DNA of 64,000 bases from Knoellia locipacati (GTDB taxonomy: Bacteria > Actinomycetota > Actinomycetes > Actinomycetales > Dermatophilaceae), in the NCBI RefSeq assembly GCF_007992835.1, contig NZ_BKBA01000009.1, positions 124,001-188,000 of the forward strand, in the 5' to 3' direction. Below are positions 9,143 to 17,940 of the stretch, in pieces (positions within the stretch are counted from its first letter, which is position 1; the number at the start of each line of letters is the position of its first letter). A program made the translations under genes and the position numbers. The notes under the pieces were generated by a model that searched no databases, was not told the origin of the DNA, and saw nothing but the letters and a program-made list of their open reading frames with translations.

Positions 9143-9604
9143 ATGGCACGCACCATCGCGACGAACTCCGACGTCGACCTCGACCAGCTGCTGGACTTCG
9201 TCCGGCCGCGCCACCACATGGTCCTCATGACGACCCGACGGGACGGCCGACCCCAGGCGTCGCCGGTCACCGGGGGAGTCGACGAGCAGGGCCGCATCGT
9301 CATCTCGACCTACCCGGAGCGGGCCAAGACGGCCAACGCCCGGCGTGACCCCGAGGTGAGCGTCATGGTGCTCTCGGACGACTTCGGCGACGCGTGGGTG
9401 CAGGTCGACGGGACCTGCGAGGTCATCGACATGCCCGAGGCGGCCGACGCGCTCGTCGACTACTTCCGCTGCATCTCCGGTGAGCACCCCGACTGGGACG
9501 AGTACCGCCAAGCCATGCGCGAGCAGGACAAGTCGCTGCTGCGGATCACCCCGACCCGCTGGGGACCGGTCGCCACCGGTGGCTTCCCCGCGCGCCTCGC
9601 CTAG
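9143..9604 (+). CDS. PPOX-class (F420-dependent-type) oxidoreductase
   Basis: A 153-residue split beta-barrel flavin/F420-binding protein of the pyridoxamine-5'-phosphate-oxidase-like superfamily. The strand pairs MVLMTTRRDGRPQASPV and GRIVISTYPERAKTANARRD are the classic family start, with WVQVDGTCEVID following. Actinobacterial members this short generally bind F420 or FMN; which cofactor is used here cannot be read from sequence. The start ATG has only a weak ribosome-binding site. Its TAG stop lies in a shared CTAG with the stop of the convergent phosphatase gene, so the two overlap by 4 bp. Confidence 0.82.
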   Translation: MARTIATNSDVDLDQLLDFVRPRHHMVLMTTRRDGRPQASPVTGGVDEQGRIVISTYPERAKTANARRDPEVSVMVLSDDFGDAWVQVDGTCEVIDMPEAADALVDYFRCISGEHPDWDEYRQAMREQDKSLLRITPTRWGPVATGGFPARLA

Positions 9605-10458
9605 CTGCGCCCAGCCTCGGCCCGACCGCCGGTGAGATCGGTGACGAGGGCAGCCAGGGTGGGGTGCTCGACGTCCGAGCCGGTGGCCCAGTAGGCCGGC
9701 CGGGTGTACGACGTGCGCGGGTCCTCGTCGACGACGCCCGCCTCGCACCCGACGTAGCGGCCGCCACCGAGCCGCACCATGAGGGCGCCTGCGGCGACGT
9801 CCCACGAGTTCGTGTGCAGGTCGAACGTCGCGTCGGCTCGACCGGTCGCCACGTGGGCGAGCCCGAGCGCGCCGCTGCCGAGGGTGCGCACGGACCCGTA
9901 GGCCCGGACGAGCCGGCCGCTTGCGACGAGGGCGTCGTCGCCGTTGGTCTCGAGGTCGACCCCACGTGGGAAGGTCCCGACGACGAGGCTGTCGATCTCC
10001 CGCTCCACCCGTCGTGGCCCCGCCGGCGCTCCGTTGACGGTCACCCCGGTGAGGTCCGCGGCATACACCTCCCCGAGGGCGGGCGCGGCGATGACACTGG
10101 CGACGACCTCGCCCTCGACGGCCGCCGCGATCGACACGCACCAGAACGCGAGACCGTGGCTGAAGTTCACCGTCCCGTCGATGGGGTCGACGTGCCACGT
10201 GACGCGTCCGCTGCCGGTGCGGCCCCCCTCCTCACCGACGACGACGCTGTCCGGCTCGGCGGCGAGCAGGGCGTCGCGCAGGATCCGCTCGGACTCGAGG
10301 TCGTGCTCGGTGACGAGGTCGTGCGGGCCGCCCTTGTGCTCGACCGCCATCGGCCGGCGGAAGACCGGGAGCAGGTATGCCGTGCTCCTGGCTGCCGCAC
10401 GTTCGGCCACCTCCCGCAGCCGCACCGACTCCTGCACGGCCGCGCTCTCGTAGGTCAC
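9601..10458 (-). CDS. Inositol monophosphatase family phosphatase
   Basis: A 285-residue Mg2+-dependent sugar-phosphate phosphatase. All family motifs are present: DLVTEHDLESE, GEEGG, WHVDPIDGTVNFSHG (metal-binding core) and WDVAAGALMVRLGG near residue 220. Members act on inositol-1-phosphate, fructose-1,6-bisphosphate, histidinol phosphate or PAP; the substrate is not fixed by sequence alone. Its GTG start overlaps the stop of the ABC ATPase gene by 4 bp (GTGA), so it is translationally coupled as the last gene of the two-component/ABC-importer operon. That linkage suggests it may dephosphorylate the imported compound (inference). Confidence 0.87.
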   Translation of the reverse strand: MTYESAAVQESVRLREVAERAAARSTAYLLPVFRRPMAVEHKGGPHDLVTEHDLESERILRDALLAAEPDSVVVGEEGGRTGSGRVTWHVDPIDGTVNFSHGLAFWCVSIAAAVEGEVVASVIAAPALGEVYAADLTGVTVNGAPAGPRRVEREIDSLVVGTFPRGVDLETNGDDALVASGRLVRAYGSVRTLGSGALGLAHVATGRADATFDLHTNSWDVAAGALMVRLGGGRYVGCEAGVVDEDPRTSYTRPAYWATGSDVEHPTLAALVTDLTGGRAEAGRS

Positions 10459-11627
10459 TGCGGCTCGTCGCCCACGGGCATGAGCCAGGCGCGGCCCTCC
10501 TCGAACCCGACGTCGAGGTAGTCACCCGGCGAGAACGTCTCGTGGGCGTGCGGGTCGGCGACGGAGACGACGAGGTTGCCCGCCTCGGTCTCGATGTCGT
10601 ACTCGATCGACTCGCCGTAGAACATCGACGACAGGACACGACCCACCGACCCGGTGACGGCGCGCCCGTCCGTGGGGGAGAGGCGCACCGACTCCGGGCG
10701 GACGAGCAGGGTGACCGGTGCGTCGACCTCGACCTCGGGGTGGCTGGGCACGGTCCACTGCCGACCGAGCACGCTGACCCTCGCGGACCCGTCCTCGATC
10801 CCCTGGACGTCGACGTCGAGGAAGTTGGCCCGGCCGATGAAGTCGGCGACGAAGACCGAGAGCGGGTGCCGGTAGATCTCCTCGGGGGTGTCGACCTGCT
10901 CGATGACCCCGACGTTCATGACGACGATGCGGTCCGACATCGTCATCGCCTCGTCCTGGTCGTGGGTGACGAAGACGGTGGTGATGCCGAGGCGCCGCTG
11001 GAGCCTGCGGATCTCGCCGCGCATCTGCACGCGCAGCTTGGCGTCGAGGTTGGACAGGGGCTCGTCGAAGAGCAGCACCTTGGGGCGCATGACGAGGGCC
11101 CGGGCGAGCGCGACCCGCTGCTGCTGACCACCGGACATCTGGTGCGGCGCCCGGTCGCGATAGGGGCCGAGGTTCATCGAGGTGAGGGCGGTCTCGACCT
11201 CCTCGGTGACGCGGGCCGAGGGCATCTTCTTGAGCTTGAGGCCGTAGGCGACGTTGTCGAACACGCTGAGGTGCGGGAAGAGGGCGTAGGACTGGAAGAC
11301 CATGGCCATCGGCCGCTTGTTGGGGGCGACCTTGTTGAGCAGGTCGTCGTCGAGCCGGATCTCGCCCGCGGTCGGCGTCTCGAAGCCGGCGATCATCCGC
11401 AGCGTCGTCGTCTTGCCGCAGCCGGACGGCCCGAGCAGGGTGATGAACTCGCCCGGCTCGATGTCGAGGTCGACGTCGCGCACAGCCGGTGTGGCGGACG
11501 CGTCGTCGCCATAGACCTTGCGCAGGCTGCGCAGGGTCACCCGTCCCGGTGTCGCGGTCGCGAGGCTGTCGCGCGCGCTCTGGACGGTGGAGTCGGCCGG
11601 CGGGGTCTGCTGGGTCTGCTGGGTCAT
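10455..11627 (-). CDS. ABC transporter ATP-binding protein (Fbp/Afu/Pot type)
   Basis: A 390-residue ATPase of the CUT-like class. Walker A (LLGPSGCGKTTT), Q-loop (MVFQSYALFPH), signature (MSGGQQQRVALARAL), Walker B (KVLLFDEPLSNLD) and switch His (FVTHDQDEA) are intact; a TOBE regulatory domain fills the last 130 residues. It powers the import of the solute bound by the lipoprotein encoded upstream. I chose ATG 11627, which has CGGAGA just upstream; an alternative ATG at 11651 overlaps the permease stop (ATGA) but lacks a ribosome-binding site. It is closest to FbpC/AfuC and PotA proteins. Confidence 0.9.
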   Translation of the reverse strand: MTQQTQQTPPADSTVQSARDSLATATPGRVTLRSLRKVYGDDASATPAVRDVDLDIEPGEFITLLGPSGCGKTTTLRMIAGFETPTAGEIRLDDDLLNKVAPNKRPMAMVFQSYALFPHLSVFDNVAYGLKLKKMPSARVTEEVETALTSMNLGPYRDRAPHQMSGGQQQRVALARALVMRPKVLLFDEPLSNLDAKLRVQMRGEIRRLQRRLGITTVFVTHDQDEAMTMSDRIVVMNVGVIEQVDTPEEIYRHPLSVFVADFIGRANFLDVDVQGIEDGSARVSVLGRQWTVPSHPEVEVDAPVTLLVRPESVRLSPTDGRAVTGSVGRVLSSMFYGESIEYDIETEAGNLVVSVADPHAHETFSPGDYLDVGFEEGRAWLMPVGDEPQ

Positions 11628-11647
11628 GGGAGTCTCCGAGGTGGCGG

Positions 11648-13390
11648 TCATCGGCGTTGGATGCCGCGGATCGAGGGGTGGAGCATCGCGAGGTTGAGCA
11701 GTCCGATGAAGCTCAGGACGATGACGATGAGGATGGCGCAGTAGGCGAAGGCGTTGCCGAACCGGCCCGCGTCCACCTCGGCGAGGATCTGGCTCGTCAT
11801 GATCTTGGTCTGCGGTGTCGTGATGAAGACGATGGGTGACAGCGTCGTCATCGACCGCGCGAACGCGTACGTGAGGCCCGAGAGCAGCGCCGGCCGGATG
11901 AGCGGCAGGGTGACCTTGCGGAACGTCGTGAAGCTGTTGGCGCCCAGGCTCGTGGACGCCTCGTCGATGGCGGGGTTGATCTGCTGGAGCGCGGCGATGC
12001 CGGCCCGCTGGCCCGACGGCAGGGAGCGGGCCACGAAGACCATGACGATCGCCATCGCGCCACCGAGGATCGCCGAGCCACCGGCCACGGCGGGGAACCA
12101 CTGCCGACCGCCGAGGATGGTCGGGGTGTTGAAGGCGATGGCGTAGCCGATGCCGATGACCGTGCCCGGCACCGACAGCCCGAGCATGCCGACGAAGTCC
12201 ATGAGGCCGGAGGTGCGCTTGAGCTTGCTCACGACGAGCCAGGCGATGAGCATGCCGAGGAGCCCGGCGATGGGAGTGGCCACGAGGGCGAGCAGGGTCG
12301 TCGTGAACATCGCGTCCGAGCCGATGCCGGCGAGGACGAAGCGGTAGTGCGACAGGGTGAAGTCGTTGTTGACGCCGAAGATCTTGACGAACCCGCCGAA
12401 GATCACGGTCGCGTACATGAGCACGACGAGCCCGGCGACGACGAGTGCCAGCCCCAGGATCGGGATGCGCAGGGCCGGCGCGGTGATGAGCTCGGGCGAG
12501 CCCGCGGGCTTGCCGGTGACGCTCACGACGTTCTTGCGGCTCACCCAGTAGCGCTGCACGAGGAAGACACTCAGTGCCGGGACGAGGAGGACGAGCGAGT
12601 ATGCCGCGCCGCCGGCGACGTTGTACTCGCCCGTCACCGCGAGGTAGGCCCGTGAGGCGAGCACCGTGTAGTCGCCGCCGAGCACGAGCGGGTTCGCGAG
12701 GTCGGCGATCGACTCGACGAAGAGCAGCAGGAAGGAGCCGGCGATGCCGGGCACGAGCATGGGCAGGGTGACCGACGTGAAGATCTTGAGCTTGCTCGCG
12801 CCGAGGTTGGACGCGGCCTCGTCGAGGCTCGGGTCGAGGCTCTCGAGCATGCCCTTGAGGTTCATGTAGGACACCGGGAAGAACGACAGCGTGAGGACGA
12901 AGACGAGTCCCTTGAGGCCGTAGATGTCGATGTCGAGCCCGAGGAGCTTGTTGCTGATGATCCCGTTGCGGCCGAACATCGTGATCGCCGCCGTCGCCAC
13001 CGCGAAGGGCGGCGAGACGATCGGCATGAGCGCGATGAGGTGGAGCAGCTTCTTGCCGCGGAACTTGAGCCGCACCTGCGCGTAGGCCATGACGAAGCCC
13101 ACGGCGGTGCCGAGCACGGCGACGAGGACGCCGAGCTGGACGGTGTTCCACAGGATCCGGCGGTTGACCGGGTTGGTCAGCATCGAGCTGACGATCTCCC
13201 AGCCCTCCGCGGAGAGGGCCACCGTGAGGATGCGGATGAGTGGCAGCCCGACGATGACGAAGAGGAGGAGCGAGACGACCGTCACCAGGGTGACGAGCGT
13301 GAGGTCTCGGCCGGAGCGACGGCGCGGTCGGGGCGAGGGAGTGCTCGCCCCGACCGGAGCCGCGGCTGCCGGCAGCAGCGTGTCGGTCAT
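11648..13390 (-). CDS. Fused-domain ABC transporter permease (FbpB-like)
   Basis: A 580-residue permease in which two BPD_transp_1 domains are joined in one chain, as in FbpB/AfuB. Each half has about six membrane segments and an EAA loop: DEAASNLGASKLKIF near residue 205 and DEASTSLGANSFTTF near residue 485. The N-terminal 25 residues are Pro/Arg-rich and cytoplasmic. Because both halves are present, no second permease gene is needed, and none is seen. ATG 13390 is preceded by AAGGAG. The gene sits 10 bp after the binding-protein gene and directly before the ATPase. Confidence 0.9.
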   Translation of the reverse strand: MTDTLLPAAAAPVGASTPSPRPRRRSGRDLTLVTLVTVVSLLLFVIVGLPLIRILTVALSAEGWEIVSSMLTNPVNRRILWNTVQLGVLVAVLGTAVGFVMAYAQVRLKFRGKKLLHLIALMPIVSPPFAVATAAITMFGRNGIISNKLLGLDIDIYGLKGLVFVLTLSFFPVSYMNLKGMLESLDPSLDEAASNLGASKLKIFTSVTLPMLVPGIAGSFLLLFVESIADLANPLVLGGDYTVLASRAYLAVTGEYNVAGGAAYSLVLLVPALSVFLVQRYWVSRKNVVSVTGKPAGSPELITAPALRIPILGLALVVAGLVVLMYATVIFGGFVKIFGVNNDFTLSHYRFVLAGIGSDAMFTTTLLALVATPIAGLLGMLIAWLVVSKLKRTSGLMDFVGMLGLSVPGTVIGIGYAIAFNTPTILGGRQWFPAVAGGSAILGGAMAIVMVFVARSLPSGQRAGIAALQQINPAIDEASTSLGANSFTTFRKVTLPLIRPALLSGLTYAFARSMTTLSPIVFITTPQTKIMTSQILAEVDAGRFGNAFAYCAILIVIVLSFIGLLNLAMLHPSIRGIQRR

Positions 13391-13400
13391 GGGGTGGCCG

Positions 13401-14492
13401 TCACTCCTTCGGAGCGGGGGCGACCTCGGCGTCGAACTTGGCGGTGAGCGCCTTCTTCTTCTCACCGGCGGCGATCGAGTCGTACTCGACGAGCTTGATC
13501 TCGTCGAGCTTGACCATGTCGTCGGTGATCTTGGCGTCGGGGTTCGTGGGGATCTGGAAGCTGCCGACGGTCGGGCCGATGTTCTGGTGGTCGGGGGTGA
13601 GCGTCCAGTCGATGAACTTCTTCGCGTTCTCGGCGTTGGGCCCGCCCTTGACCACCGAGACGGCGCCGATCTCGTAGCCGGTGCCCTCGCTGGGGAAGGT
13701 GGTCTCGAGCATGTCGAAGCCCTCCTTCTGGTACTTGACGCAGTCGTGGCTGAAGATCACGCCGACCGCCACCTCACCACGACCGGCCATCTGGCCGGGG
13801 GCCGAACCGCTCTTGGAGTACTGCAGCACGTTCTGGTGGAGCTTGCCGAGGTAGTCGAAGGTCTTCGCCTCGTCCATCCCGTTGAGGACCATCTCGGTCC
13901 AGACCGCGGTGTAGGACGTGCCCGAGGTCGAGGGGTGCGCGATGGCGACCTGCTTCTTGAGCTTCGGGTCCAGCAGGTCGGCCCAGGACTTCGGCGCCTC
14001 GACGCCGGCCTTGGTGAGCTGGTCCTTGTTGGAGCAGAAGCCGAGGACACCGACATAGGTGCCGGTCCACTTGCCGTCCTTGTCCTTGTACTTGTCCGGG
14101 ATCTTCGCCGCGTTGGGTGAGGAGTACGCCTCGATGAGCCCGGCGTTGAAGGCGGCGACGTGGCCGTCGGACGGCCCGCCGTAGAGGACGTCGAACTCCG
14201 GCTTGGACTTCGCGGCGTCGAGGCGGGCCACGCCCTCACCCGAGCTCATCCGCACGAACGACGTCTTGATGCCGGACGCCTTGGTGAAGGCCGCCGCCAT
14301 GGCCTGGCACTGCTCCTCCTGCGGGGTGCAGGCGACGACGACCTCGCCTGTGCCCTTGATCGAGCCGGAGCCCGAGCTGCTGCTGCTCTGCGGGTCGGAG
14401 CTCGTCGGCTCCTCGACGGCGCAGGCCGCGAGCAGGGCCGTGAGCCCGAGCGGCACGGCGAGGAGGAACGCGGAGGAACGGGAACGGGACAT
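13401..14492 (-). CDS. Extracellular solute-binding lipoprotein of Fbp/Afu-type importer
   Basis: A 363-residue periplasmic-binding-protein-like lipoprotein. The signal peptide ends in the lipobox LAAC at residues 19-22, then a Ser-rich linker leads to the binding domain (VVVACTPQEEQCQAMAAAF). The fold matches the type-2 group containing FbpA (ferric iron), AfuA (hexose phosphates) and PhnS-like 2-aminoethylphosphonate binders. The adjacent Tyr pair expected for iron binding in FbpA is not obvious, so an organic or phosphorylated solute is at least as likely. ATG 14492 follows AAAGGAG. A 145-bp gap separates it from the response-regulator gene, leaving room for a regulated promoter. Confidence 0.87.
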   Translation of the reverse strand: MSRSRSSAFLLAVPLGLTALLAACAVEEPTSSDPQSSSSSGSGSIKGTGEVVVACTPQEEQCQAMAAAFTKASGIKTSFVRMSSGEGVARLDAAKSKPEFDVLYGGPSDGHVAAFNAGLIEAYSSPNAAKIPDKYKDKDGKWTGTYVGVLGFCSNKDQLTKAGVEAPKSWADLLDPKLKKQVAIAHPSTSGTSYTAVWTEMVLNGMDEAKTFDYLGKLHQNVLQYSKSGSAPGQMAGRGEVAVGVIFSHDCVKYQKEGFDMLETTFPSEGTGYEIGAVSVVKGGPNAENAKKFIDWTLTPDHQNIGPTVGSFQIPTNPDAKITDDMVKLDEIKLVEYDSIAAGEKKKALTAKFDAEVAPAPKE

Positions 14493-14637
14493 GGCGGTTG
14501 ACTCCTTTGTCAATGACCGACCGTGGTGCTTACGGCCTGCTGCGCGCCGACCCTAGGCCGAACCGTGGGCACCCAGAGTCACGACACGGGCGCCAAACGG
14601 TCACCGTCCTGTGACCGAACGCCGTTCTCACCTGCGC

Positions 14638-15375
14638 CTACTCGGGGGGCTCCGGTGACGTCGCCCCGTCCTGTGGGCCGGCCTCGACGGCGGAGTAGCG
14701 GTAGCCCACACCACGCACGCTCGTGATGCACCCGCGGGCGGCGGGGTCGACCGACTCGAGCTTGAGCCGGAGCCGGTAGACCGCCGTCTTGAGCAGCTCC
14801 CGGCCACCGAGGGGCTGCGCGTCTCCCCACCCGAGCAGCAGGAGCTGGCGGAACGGCAGGTCCTCGTCTGGGTGCGTGACGAGGGCTGCCAGCAGGCGGT
14901 ACTCGTGCGGCGTGAGGTCGGCCCGTTTGCCCTTGACGTATGCCGTGGCCGCCCGGAGGTCGAGCGTCACCGGTCCCGCCTGGGCCAGGGCGCCGTCCCG
15001 CAGGGGGGAGCGTCGCACGAGGCCGGCCGCCCGCAGTGCGAGCTCGCGCGGGTGGAAGGGCTTGGTGACGTAGTCGGAGGCTCCGGCCTCGAGCCCGGCG
15101 ATGCGCTGCGACGTCTCGCCGAGGGCGGTGAGGAGGATGACCGGGACCGGGCGGGTCGTCGTGATCCGGCGGCACAGCTCGATGCCCGACATGCCGGGCA
15201 GCATGACGTCGAGCACGACGAGGTCGACCCGCTGCTCCGCGACGATCGCCCACGCGGCCTCGGCCGTGCCGGCCGTCAGGGTGCTGAAGTCCTGGGTCTC
15301 GAGGGCGAACGTGATGATGTCGCGCATCGCGGGCTCGTCCTCGACGACGAGGGCCTGCCAGACGGGGGAGCTCAT
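14638..15375 (-). CDS. OmpR/PhoB-family response regulator
   Basis: A 245-residue two-domain regulator. The receiver domain has the acidic pocket (VVEDEP), the phosphoacceptor Asp in VVLDVMLPGMSG near residue 55, and the conserved Lys in YVTKPF. The C-terminal winged helix (LTPHEYRLLAALVTHPDE and VRGVGYRY) binds DNA. Its start overlaps the stop of the kinase gene by 4 bp, so the pair is translationally coupled. The downstream ABC importer genes are the obvious target, in the manner of two-component control of Fbp/Afu-like or phosphate-ester importers. Confidence 0.93.
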   Translation of the reverse strand: MSSPVWQALVVEDEPAMRDIITFALETQDFSTLTAGTAEAAWAIVAEQRVDLVVLDVMLPGMSGIELCRRITTTRPVPVILLTALGETSQRIAGLEAGASDYVTKPFHPRELALRAAGLVRRSPLRDGALAQAGPVTLDLRAATAYVKGKRADLTPHEYRLLAALVTHPDEDLPFRQLLLLGWGDAQPLGGRELLKTAVYRLRLKLESVDPAARGCITSVRGVGYRYSAVEAGPQDGATSPEPPE

Positions 15376-16190
15376 GACGCCTCCTTGTCCTCTCCGGCGG
15401 GGAAGGAGACGAGCATCGTCGTCCCGTGCTGGGCGATGGTGTCGACGAGGATCCGGCCACCGTGCAGCTCGGCGATGTGCGCCGAGATGTAGAGCCCGAG
15501 CCCGGTGCCCTCACCGAGGGGAGCGCTGCTCGAGAACCGGGCGAACAGCCTCGACCGCTCCTCCTCGTTCATCCCGCGACCCTGGTCGCTGATGGCGAGG
15601 ATGACGTTGCCGTCCGCCGTGTGCCCACGGACGACGACCTCGTTGTCGACGCCGTCGTCGTGCCTCAGCGCGTTGGCGACGAGGTTGCTCACGAGCTGGT
15701 GGATGAGCTGTGGGTCGAGGTAGACGCGGGTGGGCGGCCCCGGTGCGTCGAGCGCGATCGCGCGGTGCCGGTGCACCTGGCGCAGCTCGTGCACGACCGA
15801 GCGGAGGTAGGCGCGCAGCTCCACCTGGCGGAGGTGGACCTCGAACAGCCCGGCCTCGATCCGGGCGTGCGCGAGCATGTCCTCGGCGAGCTCGATGACG
15901 TGGTCGGCGCTGCCCGAGATGGTGTCGACGAACTTCGCCTGGGTGCTCGTGAGCGGCCCCGGGGTCTCCTCGGCGAGGAGGTCGGCGGATCCCTTGATGA
16001 GGGCCAGCGGGGTGCGCACCTCGTGGCTGAGGACGGACACCTGGTCGGCGCGACGCAGCGCGACACCCTGGAGCCTCGCGATCTCGTGCCTGCTCCGCTG
16101 CAGGGCAGCCCGCAGGCGCGTGACCCACCACGCGAGGGCGAGAGTCGCGAGCCCCGTGGTGAGGAGGCCCGCCCGCAGGGCCGAGGTCAT
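15372..16190 (-). CDS. Membrane sensor histidine kinase without extracytoplasmic domain
   Basis: A 272-residue kinase with one membrane segment (GLLTTGLATLALAWWV, residues 7-22), a short linker, a HisKA domain with the phosphoacceptor His in LSHEVRTPLALIKGS, and a HATPase domain with N (NLVANALRHD), G1 (SDQGRGMNEEE) and G2 (GEGTGLGLYIS) boxes. There is no loop outside the membrane, so it probably senses through another protein, such as the importer, or from inside the cell. ATG 16190 is chosen because it places the TM at the N-terminus; the ribosome-binding site is weak. It heads the importer operon. Confidence 0.9.
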   Translation of the reverse strand: MTSALRAGLLTTGLATLALAWWVTRLRAALQRSRHEIARLQGVALRRADQVSVLSHEVRTPLALIKGSADLLAEETPGPLTSTQAKFVDTISGSADHVIELAEDMLAHARIEAGLFEVHLRQVELRAYLRSVVHELRQVHRHRAIALDAPGPPTRVYLDPQLIHQLVSNLVANALRHDDGVDNEVVVRGHTADGNVILAISDQGRGMNEEERSRLFARFSSSAPLGEGTGLGLYISAHIAELHGGRILVDTIAQHGTTMLVSFPAGEDKEAS

Positions 16191-16230
16191 GAGGGCGACC
16201 CTACGACGTGCCGCGGTTCCCGCCCCGGAC

Positions 16231-16482
16231 TCAGGCCGTTCCGAGCGAGGCCCGTGGCTCGGGCCGGGAGGGGAGCGCCGCGCGCCGGTTGCCGGGCGGT
16301 GGGGCCCAGCCACGTCGCCGCATCGGCCACAGCTTGGTCATCGCCACGAGCAGGGCGAGCAGCGAGGTCACGGCGACCACGACGTGCAGGCCGGTGAGTC
16401 CGGTGGTCCAGGCGGAGCCGAGGCCACCGGCAGCCAGGCCGGAGGTCTGGGTCAGGCGGGTGATGGGCGCAGCGGAGTACAT
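16231..16482 (-). CDS. Small single-TM membrane protein, unknown
   Basis: An 83-residue protein with a Gly/Ser-rich N-terminus, one strong membrane segment (GLHVVVAVTSLLALLVAMTK, about residues 31-50) and a basic Pro/Arg-rich C-terminal tail. ATG 16482 has GAGAGGA at good spacing, which supports it as a real gene. It lies 43 bp after the glycosyltransferase gene on the same strand and is probably co-transcribed with it. I recognise no family and assign no function. Confidence 0.5.
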   Translation of the reverse strand: MYSAAPITRLTQTSGLAAGGLGSAWTTGLTGLHVVVAVTSLLALLVAMTKLWPMRRRGWAPPPGNRRAALPSRPEPRASLGTA

Positions 16483-16525
16483 CGGGTCCTCTCGGAGGGT
16501 GCTGTCTGGGGATGAGGAGTGGTGG

Positions 16526-17656
16526 TCACGCGTCGACCCGTCGCCGCGGCGGGGCCGTGTCGTGGCGCCAGACAGCGGCCGACCTGCGCAGCGCGGCCGT
16601 GACGGCCCGCACGAAGGCGACCTGCAGCAGGACGTCGTAGACGAGCTCGGGGACGAGGAGCAGCGCGAGGAGGCGCCCGCGGCGTCCCGCGTGCCAGGCG
16701 GTGACGACCCGCTCGAGGGCGAACAGCGCTCCGACGACGGCCCAGAAGGGATGGAACCCGAGCTGGCCCAGCAGGGTGTCGACGACCATGAGCGTGAGGT
16801 AGAGCGCCATCGCGACGACACCGATCGCGAGCATGACCTGCTGGCGCAGGTAGCGGCGTGTCACGGGTGTCCACCCGTAGGTCCGCAGGTTCTCGAGGGC
16901 TCCGCGGTACCAGCGGATCCGCTGGTCCTGGAGCGCGCGGACCGTCGGCATCAGCTCGGTGCTCGTGCGGCAGGCGGCAGGCGAGGTCAGGGCCCACCCG
17001 AGGGTGCTCAGGGCCAGCGTGAGCTCCATGTCCTCGGTGAGTGCGTCGCCGTCGTAGACCTCGCCCTGCCTGCCGGGGAGCACCGTCCCGCGGGACCGGC
17101 GCACGTCCTGGAGGGCCGTCACGCGGAACAGCGACGCTGTCCCGGTGAGCACCTGCACCCGGCGGGTCCGCTCGACCTCACGGGCATAGCGTTCGTACTC
17201 GTTCGTCTGGGCCAGCTCGAGGAAGCCGCGCGGGGCCGAGCCGGTGAAGATGCCGCCGGCCGCGCCCCGCAGGGGGTCCTCGGACAGGGAGCGCACCGCA
17301 GCCTCGATGAACCCGAGCGACAGCTCGGTGTCCGCGTCCATGACGAGCAGTGCGTCGCCGTCGCCGAGGGTGGGGAGGAGGAGCGCGAGTCCCTGGTTGA
17401 GGGCGCCGGCCTTGCGTGACTCGTTGCCGACGGTGACGAGGACGCCGACACCGGCGGCCCGGGCGATGCCCGCGGTGTCGTCGGTGCAGTTGTCCGCGAC
17501 GACGAGGATGCGGTCCGAGCGGACCTGTCGACGCAGCGCGGTGAGCACCTGGGGGAGGGTGGCGGCCTCGTCGTGGGCCGGGATGATCGCGAAGACCCGC
17601 TCGACAGCAGCCGGGCGAGGGGTCGCCCGGTCGTCGTGCGGGGAGTCGGGAGTCAT
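16526..17656 (-). CDS. Family 2 membrane glycosyltransferase
   Basis: A 376-residue processive-type GT2. The nucleotide-binding start AIIPAHDEAATL, the DxD-like MDADTELS, the ED of LTEDMELTLAL and the QxxRW-type motif QDQRIRWYRGALEN are all present. Three or four C-terminal membrane segments follow (VMLAIGVVAMALYLTLMVV). These features are shared with hyaluronan/cellulose/poly-GlcNAc synthases, suggesting export of a beta-linked polysaccharide. I chose ATG 17656 so that the protein begins shortly before AIIPAHDE; the frame stays open upstream, with another ATG at 17764. Product sugar is unknown. Confidence 0.83.
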   Translation of the reverse strand: MTPDSPHDDRATPRPAAVERVFAIIPAHDEAATLPQVLTALRRQVRSDRILVVADNCTDDTAGIARAAGVGVLVTVGNESRKAGALNQGLALLLPTLGDGDALLVMDADTELSLGFIEAAVRSLSEDPLRGAAGGIFTGSAPRGFLELAQTNEYERYAREVERTRRVQVLTGTASLFRVTALQDVRRSRGTVLPGRQGEVYDGDALTEDMELTLALSTLGWALTSPAACRTSTELMPTVRALQDQRIRWYRGALENLRTYGWTPVTRRYLRQQVMLAIGVVAMALYLTLMVVDTLLGQLGFHPFWAVVGALFALERVVTAWHAGRRGRLLALLLVPELVYDVLLQVAFVRAVTAALRRSAAVWRHDTAPPRRRVDA

Positions 17657-17940
17657 CTCGGCGCAACCTCGGTCGGTGTCGGGGAGCCGGACACCGTCGG
17701 TGTCGGCGACGGCACGCCTCACCGAGCGCGGGAGCCGGTGGTTGGACGAGCCGCTGTTACCCATAGGTAGTTGATCGCTGTAGGGCTTTGCGGGGCCTTG
17801 GCGGAAAGTGGCTAGGAAGGATGGGGGGTGTCTCCACGACAAGGGTCAGGGCGAGATAGTCACCTTGGGCTAGCCCGCCCGTCAGGACGAGCGAGGCGTC
17901 CGTCCGCCGTCGGAGGCACTCGACCGACTACGTTGACCCC

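Noticed and set aside
10455-13151. A possible single 898-codon ABC protein.
   Set aside because: The N-terminal 500 residues are a shifted-frame shadow of the permease gene; the ATPase has its own start and ribosome-binding site at 11627.
17761-17820. Minus-strand CGCAAAGCC upstream of the glycosyltransferase, resembling part of a c-di-GMP-I (GEMM) riboswitch.
   Set aside because: The partner segment GGCAAACC and the expected tetraloop/receptor stems could not be found, and the region is also an open frame in phase with the glycosyltransferase. A covariance search would decide.
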